Positions 1-6,335 of a stretch of 7,519 nucleotides of DNA are shown here, piece by piece. Source of the stretch: Candidatus Altarchaeum sp. CG2_30_32_3053 (GTDB taxonomy: Archaea; Altiarchaeota; Altiarchaeia; Altiarchaeales; Altiarchaeaceae); assembly GCA_001873845.1 (NCBI GenBank), contig MNZY01000231.1:1-7519 (forward strand). The letters are read 5' to 3'. The notes beneath the pieces are model-generated. The model worked only from the letters and a program-made list of their open reading frames with translations. It did not search any database and was not told the origin of the DNA. The position numbers were made by a program, and so were the translations under genes. The first letter of the stretch is position 1; every line of letters begins with the position of its first letter.

Positions 1-17
1 TAAAAGAGGTGGCTCAT

Positions 18-179
18 CAGTCTAAGTACAGCGGTAGCTTTTAAAAAAGCTCCATAAAATTTATATAGATGTAGCCACCACTTATACACAGATTATTACA
101 CAAGAATACGATCTACTTTGTAGGTAAGTTATTATAGCAGTCTAATTAATAATTCACAAGAATAAAAGTGGCCTACTTT
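18..179. repeat. Degenerate repeated modules upstream of cdhC
   Basis: Three short words occur twice in the same order: CAGTCTAA at 18-25 and 138-145, CACAAGAATA at 99-108 and 155-164, and CTACTTT at 113-119 and 173-179. The spacing between words differs between the two sets, so this is not a clean tandem repeat. The first CTACTTT lies in the small palindrome CTACTTTGTAG (113-123). A related word also occurs in both orientations: GGTGGCT at 8-14 and its complement AGCCACC at 73-79. No reading frame of useful length spans 1-243 on either strand. The repeats could be regulator sites or the remains of a duplicated segment; the sequence does not decide. Confidence 0.5.
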
Positions 180-202
180 CATATGCTACATAACCATTAA
201 TG

Positions 203-238
203 GTTTAAAATTTATTAAATTGAGTGTTTAAAATTTAT
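203..238 (+). promoter_or_regulatory. Putative cdhC promoter with a duplicated 13-base TATA-like box
   Basis: GTTTAAAATTTAT occurs exactly at 203-215 and again at 226-238, a period of 23 bases. The upstream copy lies 29-41 bases before the ATG at 244. That is the distance expected between an archaeal TATA box and the start of a transcript with a very short leader or none. There is no purine-rich Shine-Dalgarno sequence before the ATG, which agrees with this. The second copy is too close to the start codon to serve as a TATA box for this gene, so it may be an operator or a by-product of the high AAATTT density in this DNA. A further TATA-like TTTATATA is at 60-67, with no gene at the right distance. 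Confidence 0.4.
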
Positions 239-243
239 CCAAA

Positions 244-1626
244 ATGAATGAATTTAAAAATTGTGATTTGGATTTAAAGAAACTTCCTGTTGATGTCGGT
301 TCTTCGTATGAAGGTGAAAGAATTAGAGGTCCTGATATGTTTTTGGAATTAGGAGGCCCAAAAATAAAATTTAAATTTGAATTAGTCAGAGTTGTCGGAA
401 AGGACGATATTAAAGACAGCGGAAATTTTAAATTAATTGGCAAGGATATTCCCGAATATAACGGGAGAGAGAGCATTCCATTCGGGATATTCATAGAGGC
501 TTACGGTGAAAAGGTTGAAGTTGAGTTAGAAGGAATTTTGGAGAGAAAAATTCATGATTTTATAAACAACATCCAGGGGATGATGCATCTGAATCAAAGA
601 TACGATATCTGGTGCAGGATAAGTAAGGCAGATAAAGAAAAAGGGCTTAAATTCGAGCATATTGGAATTACCCTTATGTCTTTACTGAAAAAAAATTTTC
701 CGTTTATAGAAAAGGTTCAGTGCACAATGATTACAGACGAACAAAGCATCGCTGAATTTCACAAAAAGGCAATTGAGGTGTATAATGCAAGGGATATGAG
801 AACAAGAGGGTTGAAGGATGAAGATGTTGATACATTTTATGGCTGCACACTTTGTCAGTCGTTTGCACCGGGACATATTTGTATTATTTCTCCGGAAAGA
901 ATTTCTTTGTGCGGGGCAATTTCCTGGCTTGATGCACGGGCAGCTGCAAAGATTAATCCCGACGGTTCAAATTTCCCGATTCCAAAAGGAGAATGCCTGG
1001 ATGCAGTAAAAGGAATATTTTCCGGTTCTAATTCTGCAATTCAAAAGTATTCTAACGGAAAGATACAGCAGGTTGCTTTGTATACTATGTTTGACAATGT
1101 TCATACGAGCTGCGGATGTTTTGAGTCAATTGGCTTTTACATTCCAGAGGTTGATGGAATTGGCGTAGTTGACAGAAATTTTATCGGCGCAACTGCCAAC
1201 GGAATGAAATTTTCACAGCTGGCAGTACAGGCAGGCGGAGGGCAGCAGATAGAGGGCTTTCTTGGAATAGGTATTCTGTGGTTTTATTCAAGAAAATTTA
1301 TCTTAGCAGACGGAGGATGGGACAGAATGGTCTGGCTTCCTTCAACATTAAAGGAAAGAATAAATGATGCAATTCCAAAAGAATTATTTGATAAAATTCC
1401 GAGTGAAAAGGATGTAAAGAACATATATGAGCTGAAAAATTTTTTAAAAGAAAAAAATCATCCGATAGTAAAGAGATGGGAAGAAGCAGAGGAAGAAGCA
1501 GAGGAAGAAATAGAGATTCCGTATATATTTTCTGATATTCCGCTTCCGTCAATAAGTTATACAAAAATTTCGCTCAAAAATGTAAAAATTGAGGCGGAAA
1601 GCGCTGTTGTAAAAAAAGGATGTTAA
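244..1626 (+). CDS. cdhC: Acetyl-CoA decarbonylase/synthase complex subunit beta (acetyl-CoA synthase, CdhC)
   Basis: Catalyses acetyl-CoA formation from CO, a corrinoid-bound methyl group and CoA (reversibly) at the Ni-Ni-[4Fe4S] A-cluster, within the cytoplasmic CODH/ACS complex of the Wood-Ljungdahl pathway. The protein has 460 residues, the archaeal short form that lacks the N-terminal CODH-binding domain of bacterial AcsB. The A-cluster cysteines expected from the Moorella enzyme are all present: C201, C204, C213 and C223 in the segment starting GCTLCQSFAPGHIC, then C290 and C292 in TSCGCFE. F207 matches the conserved phenylalanine next to the metal site. A glutamate-rich linker (413-424) precedes the C-terminal tail, as is common in archaeal CdhC. 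The ATG at 244 is chosen because it is the only suitable start after the promoter-like boxes. No other cdh gene is nearby, which is unusual, since methanogens usually carry cdhC in a cdh operon. The stop codon is TAA. Confidence 0.95.
   Translation: MNEFKNCDLDLKKLPVDVGSSYEGERIRGPDMFLELGGPKIKFKFELVRVVGKDDIKDSGNFKLIGKDIPEYNGRESIPFGIFIEAYGEKVEVELEGILERKIHDFINNIQGMMHLNQRYDIWCRISKADKEKGLKFEHIGITLMSLLKKNFPFIEKVQCTMITDEQSIAEFHKKAIEVYNARDMRTRGLKDEDVDTFYGCTLCQSFAPGHICIISPERISLCGAISWLDARAAAKINPDGSNFPIPKGECLDAVKGIFSGSNSAIQKYSNGKIQQVALYTMFDNVHTSCGCFESIGFYIPEVDGIGVVDRNFIGATANGMKFSQLAVQAGGGQQIEGFLGIGILWFYSRKFILADGGWDRMVWLPSTLKERINDAIPKELFDKIPSEKDVKNIYELKNFLKEKNHPIVKRWEEAEEEAEEEIEIPYIFSDIPLPSISYTKISLKNVKIEAESAVVKKGC
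1480..1509 (+). repeat. In-frame 12-base tandem repeat in cdhC
   Basis: GAAGAAGCAGAG is present twice exactly (1480-1491 and 1492-1503), followed by a partial third copy. It encodes EEAE-EEAE-EE, residues 413-422, in the acidic linker between the catalytic core and the C-terminal tail of CdhC. Because the unit is a multiple of three, changes in copy number would lengthen or shorten the linker without breaking the frame. Confidence 0.8.
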
Positions 1627-1630
1627 AATA

Positions 1631-1685
1631 TAATGCAAATGAAAACAGCATAATCTACAAAAACTTGTGGGTTCCGTTTGCATTA
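1631..1685 (+). terminator. Nested stem-loop after cdhC, possible terminator or small structured RNA
   Basis: TAATGCAAA (1631-1639) and TTTGCATTA (1677-1685) form a perfect 9-base inverted repeat, extended inward by a T-G wobble and a G-C pair (1640-1641 with 1675-1676). Inside it lies a second hairpin: CTACAA (1655-1660) pairs with TTGTGG (1665-1670), with one wobble, around an AAAC loop. The element starts 4 bases after the cdhC stop codon and is followed by a moderately T-rich stretch (1690-1699). It could mark or protect the 3' end of the cdhC message. Archaeal termination usually depends on T-runs rather than hairpins, so the terminator label is tentative. Confidence 0.4.
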
Positions 1686-1720
1686 ATAAATTTTATACTT
1701 CTGGAACAAATTTATAATTT

Positions 1721-3012
1721 ATGGACAAAAATTTTGTTAGAGAATATCTGAAAAAGAGAAATTACTGGTAGGACAGAGGAAGGATAAACAAAGAAGATGC
1801 GGAAATTGAAAAATGGGCTTACATAAAGGAAAAGCACCTTAATGTTTCAATTGATTGACGGACTGATAAAAAATAATGTTAAGCCAAAAACAATCGTCTA
1901 TGCAAAAATAGATGACTTTGTAGGAAAGATAGAGTCCATTCATGACATCGTTAATGTTTATTATGAAATAATAGGAATTGACCCAAATGAGGCATTTTTC
2001 TTCTTTGACAAAATTCGTTTTATGGAGAATTGGCATTTGTAGCTAAATTTTTACATAGATGCGAAATTTAAAAGTAAATTTATAGTGAGCGGTTCATCCA
2101 AAACACTGCTTTATAAAAACGCTTCGGAAAGTTTGGCTGAAAGAATACGGTTTATAAACATCTTTCCCCTGACATTCAGGGAGTTTGTTAAATTTAGTGA
2201 CAGCGGTTTAAATACAGATATAAATTTTATATCAGCAATATTTGCTAAAAGCATAGACGAAATAAAAAAATTTTATTACAATCTGATTCCAAAAAAAGAA
2301 AAAATTATCTATTTGTTCGGAGAGTACTTAAAAATTAGGGGATTTCCCGAATGATTTAAAGTCAAAGATATTATGGAGTGGAAAAAAATATTGGTTGATG
2401 ATTATCTTTCGCTAATTCTTTTTAAAGACATAGTGTATACACTTAAAATAAAAGATCCTGTTCTGTTAGAAAGAATAGTAATAGAGACAGCAAAATTTTC
2501 AACACAAAGATTTAGTTATGTCTCTTTGTCAAAGAGAATGGACGCAAACAGGGAAACAATAAAACTTTACCTTTATTATTTATCCGTCTCAATGCTTGTC
2601 TTTGTTTCAGATATTTATTCAAAAAACAGGAAAGCAATGGAAAGGTCGGAAAAGAAAATTTATTTTTGGGAATAGGGAATGAGAAGAGCGTTAACTTTTG
2701 ACGAAGACGATGCAACGAGTGTATAAAATATTACAACATAGCATCTTATTAAAGAGGGATTTTCAAAAAAGGTTTTCTTTGAACCGTTTTACTAGAAAAG
2801 CATATACTGGGTTGATTTTGTACTTGAGACAGATATATTACTGCCTGTTGAAGTAAAATACAGGGGAAAATCCTTATGAAATTAAGGGCATGATGGAGTT
2901 CATGGATAAATTTTCCGTTAAAAAAGGAATTGTGGTAACAAAAGACACAGTTGACGAAAAGTCCTTTGACATTGATGGTATGAAGGTGAAAATTTTGTTC
3001 ATTCCTGCATAG
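1721..3012 (+). pseudogene. Decayed AAA-family ATPase with DUF4143 domain
   Basis: Translating across the breaks gives a recognisable ATPase of the AAA_14/DUF4143 type, about 430 codons long. The N-terminal part (from ATG 1721) reads MDKNFVREYLKKRNYW, then a stop, then a segment ending EKWAYIKEKH. Near 1837 it jumps directly to TLMFQLIDGLIKNNVKPK in another frame. The Walker A loop, which normally sits between these segments, is deleted. Walker B survives as FFFFD at about 1995-2009, but the catalytic Glu of the usual DE pair is now Lys (2010-2012). The family's SGSS motif and the PLTFREF motif follow at 2088-2195. DUF4143 runs from about 2395 and includes LPVEVKYR near 2840-2864. Internal stops lie at 1769, 2040, 2352, 2673, 2724, 2739 and 2793, and there is a one-base frameshift at about 2865-2870. 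The gene cannot make an active ATPase. Members of this family are often multicopy in archaea; their roles are poorly defined. Confidence 0.9.
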
Positions 3013-3015
3013 CTG

Positions 3016-3031
3016 TTTTTATTGTTATCTT
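3016..3031 (+). terminator. T-rich tract after the pseudogene
   Basis: The + strand reads TTTTTATTGTTATCTT right after the final TAG (3010-3012) of the decayed ATPase. T-rich tracts of this kind end archaeal transcripts. It overlaps the 3' end of the convergent purSL gene, so read-through in either direction would produce antisense RNA. Confidence 0.35.
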
Positions 3032-6000
3032 AACGGATTTTTCCACGCATTCCTTAACTCATCAATATCAATATTAATTATTTCTTTTATTTTTCCTTTT
3101 TGCTTGCTCTTAATTATAAATTGTTTATCCTTTCTCACAAATCCTATATTTCCAAAATTTATCATTGCATTATTCATTAAATTTTCAAATTTTTCTTTGT
3201 TTTTTGCTTTAATGCTGACAATAAAACGGCTTGCCGACTCTGAAAACAAAATTTTTTCATCGCTTAAATTTTTGTCTTTTGGAACATTTGCTAAATTTAT
3301 TTCAATTCCAACATCTCCTGAAAATGCACATTCTGCAAGTGCAACACCAAGGCCCCCGTCAGAGCAGTCATGATATGATTCAATCAAATTTTCATTGATT
3401 GCTTTGCTGCTCTTTTCATAAATTTTTTCTGAAATTTCAAAATTTACCTTCGGAACATTTTTTCCAGTAAATCCATATTGTTCATAAAATTCACTTCCTC
3501 CTAATTCATCATAAGTCAATCCAATGATATAGATCAAATCACAGGGATTTTTGAATTCAGCAGTCATTGATTTTTCAATGTCGTCAATTTTACTTATTGC
3601 TGTAATCAACAATGTGGGAACTCCTGAAATTTTAATAACATTTCCATTCTTATCCTTTCCCGTATAATCAATTGACATGCTATCCTTTCCCGAAATTAAA
3701 GGGGCAGTGTACGCTAAACATGCGTCGTAAAGTCCTTTACACGCCCTGACAAGTTGTGCTGCCTTAAATTTATCACGAAGCGGAGACGGCCAGCAGAAAT
3801 TATCAACTAATGAAATGTCTTCAAATTTTCCCCCGCAGCAAATAATGTTCCTTACTGCTTCATCAACGGCATTTGCAGCCATCCAGTATGTGTCAATATC
3901 GCTGAATTTAGGACAAATCCCACATGCTATTACAACTCCTTCCCTGCTATCAAGCAAGGGTCTTATTACTGCACCATCACTCAATCCGTCTCTGTTTTTT
4001 CCCATAATCGGCTTTACTATGCTTCCGCCCTGAACTTCATGGTCATACCTCCTTATAATACCTTCTTTGCTCGCAATGTTGAGCCGTGATAAAATTTTCT
4101 TTAAAATTTCTTTTAAATTTTCAACTTTTATGTCCTTCTCGGCGTATTTTTCATTGTGTTCTTTATTCAGATAATTTATTGTATTTATTGCATTCCATTC
4201 CGCCTTTAACTTCATCCTGGGAACGCCCTTGTGTAAAAATTCAATGTCTATATCTGCAACAACCTCTCCTTCGTAAAAAGCAACAAATTTTTTATCATCT
4301 GTAAATTTTCCGACAACTGTTGCTTCAACATCGTATTTCTTTGCCATATCTAAAAATTTTTGCAGGTTTTCTATAGATAAAACAACACTCATTCTTTCCT
4401 GTGATTCACTGACTAAAATTTCCCACGCCTGCAATCCTGCGTATTTTAGCGGAACTTGAGCAAGCTCAATTTCACATCCATTGCTTATTTCTGCCAGTTC
4501 TCCGATTGAACTGCTTAAACCGCCTGCTCCATTATCTGTAATTGCATTATAAAGCAAATTATCTCTTGCATCAATTAAAAAATCAAGCATCTTCTTTTGT
4601 GTGATTGGGTCTCCTATCTGAACTGCTGTTGCAGGACTTCCTTCATGCAATTCTTCTGATGAAAATGTCGCCCCGTGAATTCCATCCTTGCCTACTCTTC
4701 CTCCAACCATTACAGCATAATCACCAGAACAAATTTCTTTAATATGTGTTCGTTTATGTGTCTGTTTATGTGTCTGTTTATGTGTCTGTTTATTTTTAAT
4801 TACAGAAGGCATTATTCCTGTTGTTCCGCAAAAAATCAGTGGCTTTCCAAGAAATCTGTCATCAAACACAATTGCTCCGTTTACAGTCGGAATTCCACTT
4901 TTGTTTCCCCCATCTTCTATGCCTTTAACAACACCTTCAAATATCCGCTTTGGATGCAAAATTTTTGCAGGCAATTTTTCAGCATAGAATGGATTTGCAA
5001 AGCAGAAAACATCTGTATTTGCTATTGGCTTTGCTCCCAATCCGACACCCATTATATCTCTATTCACTCCAAGAATTCCTGTTAATGCCCCGCCGTAAGG
5101 GTCTAATGCAGATGGGGCATTATGCGTTTCAATCTTTATTGCGACATTGAAATTTTCGTTAAATTTAACAATTCCTGCATTATCAGAAAATACAGAAATT
5201 AATGACTTATTCCTTTTTGCATTTTTCTTTCTTATTTCACCGGTTACTTTAAAAATGAATGTCTTAAATAATGATTCAACCAATTCAACCTTTACATTTT
5301 TTTCTTTATCAAACTCTTTATATAAAATTTCTGCGTTAAAAATTTTATGTTTGCAGTGTTCGCTCCATGTCTGTGCAATACATTCAATCTCAACATCGGT
5401 CGGATTTCTGTTCTGCTTTTTGAAATAATCCCTTATTGCCTTCATTTCTCCCAAATTCAGAGCAAGCACCCTTTCTTTGCTGATATTCTTTAATTCCTCA
5501 TCGCCAACATTCAGATTTATTTCCTCAACTTTAAATTTCCCTTTAAGCATTACTTTCGGCGCCTTAATCCTGCTTAAATCAATTTGTGCATTTTGTGCAT
5601 TTTCAAAAATTTTGCTGTCCTGAATTAATTCGTTTGAAAGGTATTTTGAAATTTGGACTGCATCTTCCTTGCTTAAATTTCCCGTAAAGAAATATTGTTT
5701 TGATGTCCATACCTCTACATCACCTACATCTTTGTTTATCGCATCCTTTATTGCCTCTTTTGCTGTTTTTCCAACATTATCTGTAACCCCTGGTTTGAAA
5801 GAAATCCATATTAGTTTGGAAAAATTATTTGTAAAAATTTTGTTAATAGTATAGTTTTGTGTTATTTTGTCAGCAAAAACATTTTCAGCAATAAAATTTA
5901 ATTCATCACAGCTTAAATTTCCATCAGTTAAATAGCAGTCAATAATTAGTATATTTTCTATGCTTTCTGATTTGAGCTTTAAATCGCCCAAAATTTTATT

Positions 6001-6075
6001 TCTTAAATTTTCTGCATTTGCATCTCCCAGTCCTTTCTTAAAACCGACAAAAATGAAATTTTGCACTTTATTCAT
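3025..6075 (-). CDS. purL: Phosphoribosylformylglycinamidine synthase, PurS-PurL fusion (PurSL)
   Basis: Makes FGAM from FGAR, ATP and ammonia, the fourth step of de novo purine synthesis, in the cytoplasm. Of the 1016 residues, about 1-155 form two PurS-like halves; the second contains SFKPGVTDNVGKTAKEA (92-108). The PurL catalytic part follows, with QTWSEHCKH (235-243), KIETHNAPSALDPYGGALTG (314-333), GGRVGKDGIHGATFSS (458-473), SGKDSMSID (795-803) and HDCSDGGLGVAL (902-913). ETHNA replaces the ETHNH of the stand-alone PurL; from memory, PurSL fusions carry ETHNS plus the LDPYGGALTG context seen here, so this looks like a subfamily trait, not damage. There is no glutaminase domain at the C terminus, so a separate PurQ must supply ammonia. 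Most archaea encode PurS and PurL separately. The ATG at 6075 is supported by the PurS domain starting within the first ten residues and by a TATA-like box upstream. A KQTH repeat sits at 429-444. The stop codon is TAA. Confidence 0.93.
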   Translation of the reverse strand: MNKVQNFIFVGFKKGLGDANAENLRNKILGDLKLKSESIENILIIDCYLTDGNLSCDELNFIAENVFADKITQNYTINKIFTNNFSKLIWISFKPGVTDNVGKTAKEAIKDAINKDVGDVEVWTSKQYFFTGNLSKEDAVQISKYLSNELIQDSKIFENAQNAQIDLSRIKAPKVMLKGKFKVEEINLNVGDEELKNISKERVLALNLGEMKAIRDYFKKQNRNPTDVEIECIAQTWSEHCKHKIFNAEILYKEFDKEKNVKVELVESLFKTFIFKVTGEIRKKNAKRNKSLISVFSDNAGIVKFNENFNVAIKIETHNAPSALDPYGGALTGILGVNRDIMGVGLGAKPIANTDVFCFANPFYAEKLPAKILHPKRIFEGVVKGIEDGGNKSGIPTVNGAIVFDDRFLGKPLIFCGTTGIMPSVIKNKQTHKQTHKQTHKRTHIKEICSGDYAVMVGGRVGKDGIHGATFSSEELHEGSPATAVQIGDPITQKKMLDFLIDARDNLLYNAITDNGAGGLSSSIGELAEISNGCEIELAQVPLKYAGLQAWEILVSESQERMSVVLSIENLQKFLDMAKKYDVEATVVGKFTDDKKFVAFYEGEVVADIDIEFLHKGVPRMKLKAEWNAINTINYLNKEHNEKYAEKDIKVENLKEILKKILSRLNIASKEGIIRRYDHEVQGGSIVKPIMGKNRDGLSDGAVIRPLLDSREGVVIACGICPKFSDIDTYWMAANAVDEAVRNIICCGGKFEDISLVDNFCWPSPLRDKFKAAQLVRACKGLYDACLAYTAPLISGKDSMSIDYTGKDKNGNVIKISGVPTLLITAISKIDDIEKSMTAEFKNPCDLIYIIGLTYDELGGSEFYEQYGFTGKNVPKVNFEISEKIYEKSSKAINENLIESYHDCSDGGLGVALAECAFSGDVGIEINLANVPKDKNLSDEKILFSESASRFIVSIKAKNKEKFENLMNNAMINFGNIGFVRKDKQFIIKSKQKGKIKEIINIDIDELRNAWKNPLR
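4745..4792 (-). repeat. In-frame 12-base tandem repeat inside purSL
   Basis: On the + strand TGTGTCTGTTTA occurs three times exactly (4757-4768, 4769-4780, 4781-4792), preceded by a fourth copy with two changes (4745-4756). In the protein this gives KQTH-KQTH-KQTH-KRTH, residues 429-444. It lies between MPSVIKN and the conserved GDYAVMVGG strand, where PurL proteins normally have a short loop of variable sequence. Copies differ in number of repeats without loss of frame, and the loop is away from the recognised catalytic motifs. Confidence 0.9.
5583..5600 (-). repeat. 9-base tandem duplication in purSL
   Basis: TTTGTGCAT is repeated exactly twice on the + strand. It encodes part of NAQNAQ (residues 159-164), in the linker between the PurS-like halves and the PurL catalytic part. 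It is short and could be chance, but it joins two other in-frame tandem repeats in this window. Confidence 0.6.
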
Positions 6076-6092
6076 AAATTTTACAAAGGTCG

Positions 6093-6100
6093 TTATAAAA
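6093..6100 (-). promoter_or_regulatory. Putative TATA box of purSL
   Basis: Read on the minus strand this is TTTTATAA, 18-25 bases before the ATG at 6075. No Shine-Dalgarno sequence lies between the box and the start codon. The spacing would place transcription initiation at or very near the ATG, giving a leaderless message. The 260-base gap to metF and this box together argue that purSL has its own promoter. Confidence 0.4.
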
Positions 6101-6294
6101 TATTCTTATTTTAAGTTACGAGTTTAATTAGGTTTAATTTTAAAAAAAAACAAAGACATATAGTTAACATTAAGAAATCTGTATTTGAAAGCAGACGAGG
6201 GTCAGATTTGATAAAAAAGATGAGGGTATCCTAACACTCTCCCTAAAATCTGAATGTTATTTGTGGAACGAGGGCAAGCACTTTAAGAGCATAC

Positions 6295-6301
6295 AAAAAT
6301 T
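6295..6301 (-). terminator. Possible T-run terminator of metF
   Basis: On the minus strand a run of five T residues (complement of 6295-6299) follows the metF stop codon by about 37 bases, within AAAATTTTTG. It is short, and the DNA is AT-rich throughout, so this is a weak call. Confidence 0.25.
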
Positions 6302-6335
6302 TTAACCTGCACCTGCAACCATGCAAAATTTGTGC

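Larger units (their letters stand above)
6076..6335. other. Non-coding spacer between metF and purSL
   Basis: I see no gene here. The spacer contains the purSL promoter region at one end and the metF 3' region at the other. In the middle, CAGATTT (6203-6209) and AAATCTG (6246-6252) form an inverted repeat that encloses AGGG (6223-6226) and CCCT (6241-6244). The word GAGGG occurs three times (6197-6201, 6222-6226, 6270-6274), twice as ACGAGGG. ACCTGC is tandemly doubled at 6305-6316. None of these identifies a known RNA or site. Confidence 0.5.

Noticed and set aside
8..80. A tRNA gene: GGTGGCT and AGCCACC are spaced like a 7-base acceptor stem with a 73-base total length ending in A.
   Set aside because: There is no T arm with a GGTTC-like loop, no D arm, and positions 8-9 are not the expected bases. 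The spacing looks accidental.
99..179. A CRISPR array remnant, because of repeats spaced about 56 bases apart.
   Set aside because: The shared words are only 7-10 bases long and their internal spacing varies. CRISPR repeats would be longer and nearly identical.
314..333. Codon-level signs of recent foreign origin for cdhC.
   Set aside because: Base composition and A/T-ending codon preference look the same as in purSL and metF, so nothing in this window supports recent transfer.
1842..2675. Separate small genes within the ATPase region (1842-2042, 2085-2354, 2373-2675).
   Set aside because: They lie in one frame and join end to end into a single known protein family, split only by stop codons, so they are pieces of one pseudogene.
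2040..2795. Pyrrolysine or other recoding of the in-frame TAG codons.
   Set aside because: The same gene also has TGA and TAA stops, a frameshift and a lost P-loop, so decay is the simpler explanation.
4675..5085. A 136-residue forward reading frame opposite purSL.
   Set aside because: It is antisense to strongly conserved PurL motifs, rich in Cys, Ser, Phe and Tyr as expected from a shadow frame, and resembles no family I know.
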